Below, piece after piece: positions 44,401 to 59,738 of a stretch of 64,000 bases of DNA; the stretch's first letter is position 1, and every line of letters starts with the position of its first letter. Under the pieces are notes generated by a model. The model made no database searches and was not told the origin of the DNA. It saw only the letters and a program-made list of their open reading frames with translations. The position numbers were made by a program, and so were the translations under genes. The DNA comes from Siphlonurus alternatus (taxonomy: Eukaryota; Arthropoda; Insecta; Ephemeroptera; Siphlonuridae), in NCBI GenBank assembly GCA_949825025.1, contig OX463778.1:19436196-19500195 (forward strand). Direction: 5' to 3'.

Positions 44401-44863
44401 GTAGCAAAGCTTGACTTGATGATGAGTCCCCCATGACTCATGAAACTTGCTTAAGCTCTTAGGGGTGTATCCTTGTAAAAAAAAAGTCACTACAGTATGC
44501 ATGATATTAATTCATCAATATTTTAAATTGTTTTTACACTTTGTGCGATATTCAAAACTATTTCAATGATAATTCAAGCAATATTGCAAGTAATTACATT
44601 ATTTATTACGACAGCAAAATTCGATTAAAACGTAATTTCCTAATTCGATCGACACGCCTCATACATTTACTCATCAAAAAAGGCTGTAAAAAAACTTCAA
44701 TATCTTACAATTCAACCATCCACTCTCCATTCAGCATTTGTTCCCAGTTGTCTTCATTTAATTTTATGATATTTGATTTTCCTGAGGCACACAGGGTATT
44801 GAGGAAAAACACAGAAAATAGCAACAAAAATGAGACCGACATCCTTTCCATGTGAGAACCCAT
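41421..44863 (-). CDS. TMX1: Thioredoxin-related transmembrane protein 1 (TMX1), ER redox enzyme, 6 coding exons
   Basis: Joined exons, 5' to 3' on the minus strand: 44863-44709, 44335-44174, 43360-43186, 42713-42612, 42221-42132, 41597-41421; all GT-AG and in phase, 286 residues (human TMX1: 280). TMX1 is a type I ER membrane protein disulfide isomerase acting on membrane-bound client proteins. A signal peptide (SVSFLLLFSVFFLNTLCASG) leads into a thioredoxin domain. The active site is C57-P-A-C60 in FYAPWCPACK, the same CPAC as human TMX1, and GLSGRFMVTALPTIYH contains the cis-proline loop. The membrane span is about residues 181-205 (WGSYLIFAIITIIVGALLGL), followed by an Asp/Glu-rich cytosolic tail ending RRRKPPRAD, which could serve arginine-based ER retrieval. 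The reading frame stays open above the chosen ATG; M5 (44851) and M8 (44842) are alternative starts. Identity is secure. Confidence 0.95.
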
Positions 44864-45300
44864 TTTGACGTATGGAAATTTATCACGTTGGCTTAACTGT
44901 CTCCCGCTAAATAATGATATTACTACTAGCGCCACAAAATGCCCTTCATTCTGCATTGGGCTCAGAGCGGTGGCAACAGCCTTAACTACAGGCGACGCGC
45001 GGAATCTAAAATAACTTTTACATACCAACTATATATTTTTCTTACTATTATTCCTTCGTAAATTTTTAATTGTTTTTTTGAAGTTTGAATGCAAAAATGA
45101 AGCATTTTTTAATTAATTCCTTTAAAATTAATTTTATGTAATGTTTTTCATAACTTTTTATAAAGTATCTGTTCATTACACAATTTTATAAAATTAAAAA
45201 AATTAGGTTTTTTATTTTTATGCTGTTGGCGTTTTCATTGACGGAGCAACGCCATGTTTTGCAGTTGTTTTCATTTCATCGGTATTGCAAAATTTGACTA
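44864..45300. promoter_or_regulatory. Probable shared promoter region between TMX1 and the upstream exons of the + gene
   Basis: TMX1 starts on - at 44,863. A + strand exon with a good donor (ATGATG/gtaagt) ends at 45,354. The interval between must therefore hold the TMX1 start site and, if that exon is real, a divergent + start site. No TATA box is obvious. The boundaries are inferred. Confidence 0.35.
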
Positions 45301-45742
45301 AAACTGAAAACTTTCTATGAATTTAGCCAAAAGTCAGTAATATTTTCAATGATGGTAAGTTTTAACATATGTATTACTGTTATTAAATTGTTTTTCTGTG
45401 TAAAAATGTAGTTAATACAAGAATTTACGTCGGAGTGTTGTTCTCATTGTAAGATATTATGTCTGTTTTTAAAACTTGTTTTCTACAACTTTATTATTAA
45501 AAATTATCAATGTATATTTTTGTAACGTAAAGAAGCTGTTCTTTGATTGTAGTTTGTAAAAGTTTGTAATTGATGAGTGTATTGATAACAAAGATATGAT
45601 TTTGCCATCACATTGACTTGAAACTTGTTTGTTCGTAGGTGCAAAACGAACGAATATATTCGATCTTCTACGACTAAATGAAAGCTATCGTGGCTGTCGT
45701 CTTATCATGATCGAGGAGTTTAGCAACAAAATATTTAGTCAG
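45240..45742 (+). other. Probable 5'UTR exons of the poly(A) polymerase gene
   Basis: Exon U1 ends at 45,354 (ATGATG/gtaagt); its start is unknown. Exon U2 is 45639-45742, between acceptor gttcgtag and donor AGTCAG/gtaaag. The first poly(A) polymerase coding exon has an acceptor (tgtcatag/G at 51,159) one base before its ATG, so upstream non-coding exons are required and these are the best candidates. Across U1-U2 an ATGATG opens a 14-codon upstream frame ending TAA at about 45,677. A second ATG in U2 would read into the main exon out of frame. The link to the gene is inference. Confidence 0.4.
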
Positions 45743-45784
45743 GTAAAGTAATTTTTGTGTTCATTGTATATATTATGCATACTG

Positions 45785-48712
45785 TACATACAAGGAGGTG
45801 GCTACAGTCCCTGTAACAGGGACCGCAATTCTAGAACTAGGGCTCCCTGTATTGAAACTGCGCATGCGCGACTGAATGCATTTCCGGCACGTCATTTGTT
45901 GCATTGCAGGGACCGTAATTCTTGAAACTAGGATCCCTGTAGTCAATTTTAATAATAGGCCAAGTATAATAAAAGTTACAGGGAGCCAAGTGTTCGATCA
46001 ATGCGGTCCCTGTAGTGAACTTGTAAAACGTGTTGTCATGAAATAGATGCAGGGACTGTAATATCCCGAAGTTGCGGTCCCTGTAATCAAATTTTCTTAT
46101 TAAAGAAACGCGGCAATACATATACACACAGGGAGCGTAACATTCAAGTATTGCGGTCCCTGTAGTAAAAATTTCGTACTCTTATCTGGCCAAGTGTTAT
46201 ACAGGGACTCTAACAACCAAAAGTTACGGTCCCTGCAGCAATTATTTCTTTATGGACGCGGCAATAGAAACTACAGGGAGCGTAACATTCAAGTATTGCG
46301 GTCCCTGCAGTGAAAATTTCGTACTCTTATCTGGCCAAGTGTTATACAGGGACTCTAAAAACCAAAAGTTACGGTCCCTGCAGCAATTATTTCTTTATGG
46401 ACGCGGCAATAGAAACTACAGGGAGCGTAACATTCAAGTATTGCGGTCCCTGTGGTAAAAATTTCGTACTCTTATCTGGCCAAGTGTTATACAGGGACTC
46501 TAACAACCAAAAGTTACGGTCCCTGCAGCAATTATTTCTTTATGGACGCGGCAATAGAAAATACAGGGAGCGTAACATTCAAATATTGCGGTCCCTGTGG
46601 TAAAAATTTCGTACTTTTATCTGGCCAAGTGTTATACAGGGACTCTAACAACCAGAAGTTACGGTCCCTGCAGCAATTATTTCTTTATGGACGCGGCAAT
46701 AGAAACTACAGGGAGCGTAACATTCAAATATTGCGGTCCCTGTGGTAAAAATTTCGTACTTTTATCTGGCCAAGTGTTATACAGGGACTCTAACAACCAG
46801 AAGTTACGGTCCCTGCAGCAATTATTTCTTTATGGACGTGGCAATAGAAACTACAGGGAGCGTAACACTCAAGTATTGCGGTCCCTGTAGTAAAAATTTC
46901 GTACTCTTATCTGGCCAAGTGTTATACAGGGACTCTAACAACCAAAAGTTGCGGTCCCTGCAGCAATTATTTCTTTATGGACGCGGCAATAGAAACTACA
47001 GGGAGCGTAACACTCAAGTATTGCGGTCCCTGTAGTAAAAATTTCGTATTCTTATCTGGCCAAGTGTTATACAGGGACTCTAACAACCAAAAGTTGCGGT
47101 CCTTGCAGCAATTATTTCTTTATGGACGCGGCAATAGAAACTACAGGGAGCGTAAAATTCAATTAAGTATTGCTGTTCCTGCAGTGAAAATTTTGTATTT
47201 TTCTAGCAAAGTGTTATACAGGGACTCTAACAACCAAAAGTTACGGTCCCTGCAGCAATTATTTCTTTATGGACGCGGCAATAGAAACTACAGGGAGCGT
47301 AACATTCAAGTATTGCGGTCCCTGCAGTGAAAATTTTGTACTCTTATCTGGCCAAGTGTTATACAGGGACTCTAACAACCAAAAGTTGCGGTCCCTGCAG
47401 CAAATATTTCTTTATGAACGCGGCAAGAGAAACTACAGGGAGCGTAACATTCAAGTATTGCGGTCCCTGCAGTGAAAATTTTGTAATTTTCTAGCAAAGT
47501 GTTATACAGGGACTCTAACAACCAAAAGTTACGGTATAATAATAAAGGGTATAATTAGAGTCCCTGTATGGCACTTTGCTAGAAAAAGTATAAAATTTTC
47601 ACTGCAGGAACCGCAATACTTGAATGTTACGCTCCTTGTAGTTTCTATTGCCGCGTCCATAAAGAACTAATTGCTGCAGAGGGACCGCAAATTTTGGTTG
47701 TTAGAGTCCCTGTATAACACTTTGCTAGAAAAATACAAAATTTTCACTGCAGGAACCGCAATACTTAATTGAATTTTACGCTCCCTGTAGTTTCTATTGC
47801 CGCGTCCATAAAGAAATAATTTCTGCAGGGACCGCAACTTTTGGTTGTTAGAGTCCCTGTATAACACTTGGCCAGATAAGAGTACGAAATTTTTACTACA
47901 GGGACCGCAATACTTGAGTGTTACGCTCCCTGTAGTTTCTATTGCCGCGTCCATAAAGAAATAATTGCTGCAGGGACCGTAACTTCTGGTTGTTAGAGTC
48001 CCTGTATAACACTTGGCCAGAAAAGAGTACGAAATTTTTACTACAGGGACCGCAATACTTGAGTGTTACGCTCCCTGTAGTTTCTCTTGCCGCGTTCATA
48101 AAGAAAAATTTGCTGCAGGGACCGCAACTTTAGGTTGTTAGAGTCCCTGTATAGCACTTGGCCAGATAAAAGTACGAAATTTTTACCACAGGGACCGCAA
48201 TACTTGAATGTTACGCTCCCTGTAGTTTCTATTGCCGCGTCCATAAAGAAATAATTGCTGCAGGGACCGTAACTTTTGGTTGTTAGAGTCCCTGTATAAC
48301 ACTTGGCCAGATAAGAGTACGAAATTTTTACTACAGGGACCGCAATACTTGAATGTTACGCTCCCTGTGTGTATGTATTGCCGCGTTTCTTTAATAAGAA
48401 AATTTGATTACAGGGACCGCAACTTCGGGATATTACAGTCCCTGCATCTATTTCATGACAACACGTTTTACAAGTTCACTACAGGGACCGCATTGATCGA
48501 ACACTTGGCTCCCTGTAACTTTTATTATAATACTTGGCCTAATATTAAAATTGACTACAGGGATCCTAGTTTCAAAAATTACGGTCCCTGCAATGCAACA
48601 AATGACGTACCGGAAATGCATTCAGTCGCGCATGCGCAGTTTCAATACAGGGAGCCTAAGTTCTAGAATTGCGGTCCCTGTTACAGGGACTGTAGCCACC
48701 TCCTACATACAA
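45785..48712. mobile_element. Fold-back element FB2 with 9-bp target duplication and tandem-repeat arms
   Basis: The element is 45794-48703 (2,910 bp), flanked by an exact TACATACAA on both sides (45785-45793, 48704-48712). The termini are GGAGGTGGCTACAGTCCCTG and its exact inverse. Each arm starts with about 400 bp of unique mirrored sequence, then tandem units of about 145 bp: roughly nine in the left arm and six in the right, meeting near 47,540. Each unit holds two CAGGGA-N22-TCCCTG motifs separated by alternating 38-39-bp spacers. Drosophila FB elements also have tandem-repeat arms and 9-bp duplications; Mutator-like elements likewise make 9-bp duplications. No transposase is encoded, so it must be mobilised in trans. 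Confidence 0.93.
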
Positions 48713-49519
48713 CCTATTTTTCATACAGGTGCCTGGGCTGAAAATTATCTGGCACATTGAATGCATGTAGAATGAGAACATAATATGCATTATTTTGCTG
48801 AATTACTAGATGTAGAAAAATCAGGGCATTCAATTAAATAAGATCTCATTTTACGTTTTTTATATCATAGGTAACTGCAAAAAATCTCGCCTGCTGGAAG
48901 TTGTTTCACTTTAAGTTTTCTTTTCTTGTTTGGTTATTATTATCATTTTTCTTTGTTATTTTTACTTGTTTTTGTTATACCAACAAGTGATTATGTGTGA
49001 ACCACATGTTCTGAGAGTATGCACATACATAACAAGATTTTACATTCACTACAATATAGAAACATACACCCTGGATGGTCTATGCATACATTTGGGTTAT
49101 TTCAACTCTATGTACTTATTTTGATAGCAAAGAGACGGGCCTAAAGTTAGACCAGTATACCGTTATTACTATTCTTCTTCTAGATAATTGGTTGAAAATG
49201 TATGCATACAATTAATATTAAAATACAGAAACCTAAATCAAATATGCAGTATAAAAAGATACAAAATTACTGTGTGCATACAGTATGCATATATGATACA
49301 TCTAGATTTATTAAATCTATAAAAATGCTTTGTAACTATAATAGAGTATGCATACTTACTTTGGTTTTATTTGCATCACTTTTTCCATCCCTTAGTTTCT
49401 CCTATTCGAGTAGCATGAAGAGCAGTTTTTGGAGATACAAAGGAGTTGGGGTGTAGCTTGAATGAAGTCTTAGCGGCCAATCACTTAACCACTTTCAGGT
49501 AATAAAAGTTATTGCGAAC

Positions 49520-49612
49520 GATTCAGCAAGCGTTAAGGAGTGATATTAGAAATGTTTTTCATAACAGGTAAGAAAAAAGCTTCTTAAAACACTCCTTAAC
49601 ACTTGCTTAATC
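49520..49612. repeat. Short inverted repeat (hairpin)
   Basis: gattcagcaagcgttaagga is mirrored by tccttaacacttgcttaatc with two mismatches, around a 47-bp centre. Possibly a small MITE remnant. Confidence 0.6.
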
Positions 49613-49820
49613 ACTCCTATTGTTTCTTGACACTACAGACTTATTCACAGCATTGAGACCATGTTACCTCAATGCAGCAGCTTACTTTATATTACTTCCT
49701 TACTTACCTACCAAGGAAACTGTGAACTACAGTACTAATTATTGTCACCCATTGTTTCTGCTTATGTTAAGTGCTTCAACTATGTGTATTTTTTATTACA
49801 AATCTCTGACATCAGAGGAA

Positions 49821-50184
49821 ATAGACAATAATGGTTGCATTTTTTTATTTCATAATTAGAAAATATACATAAAATTATGCTTTTCTGAATTTTTCATATT
49901 TTTTGGAGTGCGGGAACCAATTTAAAGAAAAAAATATTTAAAACATCTGAATTAGGGTGGTACAACCTGATGGGACAACCGTGACGTCATCAGTAGCCAA
50001 TCACAGCGCGAGAAAATGATGTCACGGTTGTCCCATCAGGTGTCCCACCCTAATTCAGATATTTTAAATATTTTTTTAAATTTGGTTCCCGCACTCAAAA
50101 AAATCTTAAAAAAATTCAGAAAAGCATATTTTCATGTATATATTTTAATTATGAAATAAAAAAAATGTAACCATTATTGTCTAT
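49821..50184. mobile_element. 364-bp palindromic MITE
   Basis: The ends atagacaataatggttgcat and atgtaaccattattgtctat are inverted. Complementarity extends through gtgcgggaacc / ggttcccgcac to ggacaaccgtgac / gtcacggttgtcc near the centre (tcagtagccaatcacagcgcg). Non-coding. Target duplication unclear. Confidence 0.8.
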
Positions 50185-51159
50185 TGGTAAACAATCCTAA
50201 TCTGCTAATAACTAGTGCAGTATGATACCATACATACCATATGTTTACAAAATTAATTGCTTTGAAGTGCAACCATGTACAGTATCACAAACCTTAGTTT
50301 ACGCATGGAAGACATTTTGAATAGAAAATAGTACCGTTTTGCTTTACGACCTTCATTTTTTAACGATAGGCGCTCGATTAGAAAAAAACATCACATCCCT
50401 AGTTTAGTTTGCCGGTTTATGAGAACGCCTCGACCGTGGGCGCGGCAATCCGCTTGCCTAGCGGCCATCCCAAGTATCTAATAGACTTTTAACCTGTTAT
50501 TAGTACTGACATCATGGTTTAATGTTCATTAATTTAGCGAACTTTAAAACCAAAACAGAAAATGCATGCTGCCATGATTTTTGTTATAGTGACGTCACAG
50601 GAGCTCGAAATCTCGAAATCGATTAATTAAATCGAACCGAATCGAACTAAACCGATCAGCTGAGCTGAAAAAAGGCGTTCGTTTTAAAATAAAAAGACAG
50701 ATCGGAATATACGTCTATATACGCCTCCAGAAGCTATAATAAATCCAGAATGTTACTTTTAAATGCGTAAGGGAGCTTATTTTTTTTAATTTCACCACTT
50801 TTTTTCAAGTTTTTAGCATTTTTGGTGTCGACGTTTTGTCACAACAGCGGCTCCATGCGGCCCCACTGGCCCCAGGCTTTCGTCTGGAAGAGGTGCAAAC
50901 TGGTCGAAGTGGTGGCGACGCGATTTTGAAATCAAATTAAACTTACTTTTTTATACTTTTTTCTAATAGTTATACATATTATAGAAGCATGTAATATTTT
51001 TAAAAAATTCCATAGTTTAAAATAACCTTGTTGTGGGACATTTTTAAAAAATGAAGATTACTACGCCTTGGCGACGTCTAGTCTGTGATCTCAGACGTAA
51101 TCTAAGGCTTGTTTTACTGTAATATTTTATCTTACTTAATTATGATTTATTGTCATAGG

Positions 51160-56400
<5,241 letters not shown>

Positions 56401-57990
56401 CCTCAACAAACCCCCTCAACTCTGCTGGAAACTGTAAGTCAGGGCGACTAGACCCGTAGCTGTCTTGACATTCACAGACCCCTCTGGGAACTGTAAGCTA
56501 CGACAACCAGCCGCACTGCTGCTGTGACCCCTGCTGGAAACTGTAAGTCAGGGCAAATAGCCAAGCTGCTGCTGCCTAACGTCACTGACATGTTACGGTA
56601 TCGTTATAAATAAGTTTCCCTTCTTTTTAATAATCTATCTTTTCATTTATATTTTTTAAAATCTTTTAATTTTAAGAATATTATCATTATTTTTTTTCTT
56701 TTTACTTATTTACGGGATAAATATTTATTTATGAAAAATAATAATATAATTATAGGTTACATTGGGTTTTATTTTGTAGTGTATGAAACAAAAATATTGT
56801 CGTTATTTTTAATTAAATGCAATGACATTTGCATTTTTATTTCTTTCATTTTCATTTTGTGTACTAATGTAAACTATTTTATAACTTCTGATTATGATCC
56901 CTTGTTACCTTTTCTCCCATAGAACCCCCTTTTTTCAAGATAGTTACTAATCCTATATGTAAAGAGATGGAGAAATCAAGAATGAAATTAAAATATTATA
57001 TCTAAATATTTAAATTAGGCAATACCTACCGCTTGATCTCTTCATTTCTTGGCTGTGTACTTTTTTTTACCCTCTACTGTATTTCCTGGTTATAATAACC
57101 ATGCATAAAATACAGTGTAATCTTCATTTTGTTAACAAATGTCACTATCACTCTTAACTATAGGCTACTACCATTTGCACTCATTAATATAATTGGTCAT
57201 TCCCTCAATGTTGTTGCACATGTAAGTTTATGAGTATATCGATAGCTTTATATGCTAAAGCACTATCTCGTAATCTATGCCCGCGGTATTGGTAAATATG
57301 TAATTGTTGTACATTACTGTAGGGGAAGTTGCATGTTGCCCCTGTAGTTGACAAAAGAATTGTAATGTTTTCTAAGTTGGGTTACTTGTTTGCTTATGGG
57401 CTGTAATAATTACAGCCGCAATGTTATATGACTGCGTCTAAGCATATGAAGCCATTGATAAACCAAAATAAGTGTGCATGTCTCCTGTGTGTTCCATTTA
57501 ATAATAATAATAAAATAATATTATTATTTAGTGGCTTTGTACAGAAATTATTAAGATAACAAAAAATTAAATGTGTAGAAAAAATACTTCTATAATAATA
57601 AAATTATTTGTATGATATATATTATATTTTTCCCCATTTTATTAATAATGGAATATTGGTAACTTCAATCTATCATTGTTCTTCAATCAGAAAGTAGTGG
57701 AGAACTTCTTTTTTTATATATAAATAATATAAATATATTTTAGATGGATGGTTAGTAAAATATCTAGAGTATTTTTAGGGTGCTTATGCCACTAACTATA
57801 GGGACGTGCGTGTGTCAGGATTTATAATAAGTACCGAGGTATATTTTGTTCCCACTGTGTGTACTTGGACTGCAGTTTTGTCACACTTGTAGTGTAGAGA
57901 CTCTTCTTGAATATGCCAGCCTCGATCGTCATGTACTGTACATTCTCTGTATCAATTTTAATGAAACAATAAAAATTTAATAAAAAATAT
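56401..57990 (+). other. Poly(A) polymerase 3'UTR with internal repeats and polyadenylation signals
   Basis: Near the stop is a threefold imperfect repeat around CTG(C)TGG(A)AACTGTAAG (about 56,422, 56,482 and 56,532). The remainder is AT-rich. AATAAA motifs at 57968-57973 and 57979-57984 are the probable end signals, just upstream of the LINE. The UTR end is inferred from these signals only. Confidence 0.5.
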
Positions 57991-58244
57991 ATTTAAAATA
58001 GACCTTGTGATTTCATAATTTGCCTCTAGATATTATTTTATAGGATATTTTTTTTTTAATTATAATTTATATGAATAAATATATGAATAGAAGTATATAT
58101 ATTTATCAAAATATATATGCACAATATTTACCTCAATTTTTATTTTCAGTTACATAATGAGATTAAAAAAAAAAAATCAGTTTAGTTGATATTATTTTAG
58201 ATAGAAACAATGAAAATAGAACTAATAATGCTAGAAATTATGAA

Positions 58245-59738
58245 ATGACGTCATATAAATCGACTGTACCACTGACTCAGACTTTACAAGATCGCCGTTT
58301 CAACATGCAAAATTCTTCAGTGGTAGACGAGATACGTAGAGATCGAGTTCCTGAGCATGACGACGGGTGGCGCATGAAGCCGGCCAGTCATGGTAAAAGA
58401 AGTAAACAAACCTTGACCTTCAACAAACCACCAGTGTCTACGAGAAATCGTTTTGAGATTTTCAAGGAGCAAACATTTAGGGATGAATTTCCACGAATTA
58501 ACACTTCACAAAGAATACAACTTGCATCCAATATTAAGATAATTAGAGGAAACCTTTTTTCTGCTCCTTTTGATTGTGCCCTAGTTCACTGTGTTGCAGC
58601 GGACTTTTTATGTGGGCGTGGCATTGCCACACAATTTAAAAAATTATTTGGCAACTTAGAGAATATGATAAATCAGCTACGTCGACCAGGCCAAGTCGCG
58701 GTGGACACAAGGAGCAGTGATGAATGGAAATATATATTCCATCTTGTCACAAAAGAAATGTCTACACAAAAGCCAGAGTTGAAGGACATAATTTCGAGCC
58801 TCTGTGAGCTTCGGCAATGCTGTCACATTCTTAAAATTAAGAAGATTGCATTGCCAAAAATTGCATGCGGAAGAGATCACATGAAATGGGAGTGTATTTT
58901 GCAGGAGATAAACTCCATCTTTGGCGACACTGGAATAGACGTCACTATTTACACTGCCACGAGAAGTGACGTAAAATCATTCTCCCGTGCTGCGCAAGCT
59001 ACTCGGCAGACAAACCCATCGTCAGGTCCACAACAAAATGGATCTCCAAGCAGTGTATCTCAAGGGCTCACATCTCCTCCTCGCTCTGGGAGGACCACGT
59101 CGGTAACCCCTAAGCGGGCTCTCTTGGTCTGCTCTCCCGACGCTGAGATGCACGAGGAGGCCAAGAAAAACAGCGGGCGGGATGCGATAGTCCTCACTAC
59201 CAGTACGATGGAGCGCGAGGTAGAGAGGAGCAGGCAGGCTGCCATGGACATCCCCTCATTGTCGTCGACGACCAGTTTGGTGTCTCTCACGACCTCGGGG
59301 TCGCCGGATGGTGAAGTAGTAGTGAAGTCGGACACCCCGGCGTCTGGTGAGCACTCTACATCCCCCAACGCTCCCCCACATAACCAACTTCATGGTGTGA
59401 ATCTAGATTCCGCCCCTAGTGCTCCCACGCTCTCCCAGTTCACCCAAGATAATAGTAGTGTCGTGTCAGCCTCACCCAGCTTATTTCCCGCAGTGCAAGC
59501 TAGTGAACTTGAAAGGTATGAAAAAGTAGTAAAAGCAGGGGATTTAAATGAATCTGTGTCAGATAGTTTTAATAAATTTTGTGAGGAAACCTTAATGGAA
59601 GATAACGTATACGAGCAGAATGAACCTCAAACCAATTTAAAATGTGATTCAAATGTTATAATTAGTCCAAGACAACTGAGACCGAGAAATTTGTCACAAA
59701 ATTTTCAAACAACAAAGGTGCAGTTCAAAAAATCTTGA
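58245..59738 (+). CDS. LINE ORF1 with an OARD1/TARG1-like macrodomain
   Basis: 497 residues. Residues 1-90 are a polar, basic lead. About 96-238 form a macrodomain that follows human OARD1/TARG1 block by block: IRGNLFSAPFDCALVHCVA, GRGIATQFKKLFG, GQVAV, YIFHLVTKE, LPKIACGRDHMKWECI and IDVTIYTA. OARD1 binds ADP-ribose and removes it from glutamate/aspartate; its catalytic Lys and Asp both have counterparts here (K170, D211), so activity is plausible. Residues 250-400 are a Ser/Pro/Thr-rich linker and the tail is acidic, then basic. I see no CCHC knuckle, RRM, PHD finger or esterase, the modules usual in LINE ORF1 proteins. Nucleic-acid binding may reside in the basic parts. The stop TGA overlaps ORF2. 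The domain call is firm; its role in transposition is inference. Confidence 0.9.
   Translation: MTSYKSTVPLTQTLQDRRFNMQNSSVVDEIRRDRVPEHDDGWRMKPASHGKRSKQTLTFNKPPVSTRNRFEIFKEQTFRDEFPRINTSQRIQLASNIKIIRGNLFSAPFDCALVHCVAADFLCGRGIATQFKKLFGNLENMINQLRRPGQVAVDTRSSDEWKYIFHLVTKEMSTQKPELKDIISSLCELRQCCHILKIKKIALPKIACGRDHMKWECILQEINSIFGDTGIDVTIYTATRSDVKSFSRAAQATRQTNPSSGPQQNGSPSSVSQGLTSPPRSGRTTSVTPKRALLVCSPDAEMHEEAKKNSGRDAIVLTTSTMEREVERSRQAAMDIPSLSSTTSLVSLTTSGSPDGEVVVKSDTPASGEHSTSPNAPPHNQLHGVNLDSAPSAPTLSQFTQDNSSVVSASPSLFPAVQASELERYEKVVKAGDLNESVSDSFNKFCEETLMEDNVYEQNEPQTNLKCDSNVIISPRQLRPRNLSQNFQTTKVQFKKS

Larger units (their letters stand above)
48713..51158. other. Region between FB2 and the poly(A) polymerase coding start
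   Basis: Probably the rest of a 5'UTR intron plus possible further leader sequence. It holds a small hairpin repeat (49,520-49,612) and a MITE (49,821-50,184). GC-richer islands at about 50,400-50,470 and 50,830-50,940 could include an alternative promoter, but no splice donor stands out. No coding block. Confidence 0.45.

Noticed and set aside
46190..47540. CRISPR-like array (34-bp motifs with about 38-bp spacers)
   Set aside because: The spacers are the same two sequences throughout, the genome is a eukaryote, no cas genes are present, and the block is bounded by inverted termini and a target duplication.
46190..48244. Overlapping 60-130 residue frames repeating MDAAIETTGSVTFKYC and similar on both strands
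   Set aside because: They follow the 145-bp tandem units of fold-back element FB2, appear on both strands in mirror order, and run through non-coding palindromic motifs. They are repeat artefacts.
59060..59368. 102-residue minus-strand frame
   Set aside because: Antisense shadow of the GC-rich linker of the LINE ORF1.
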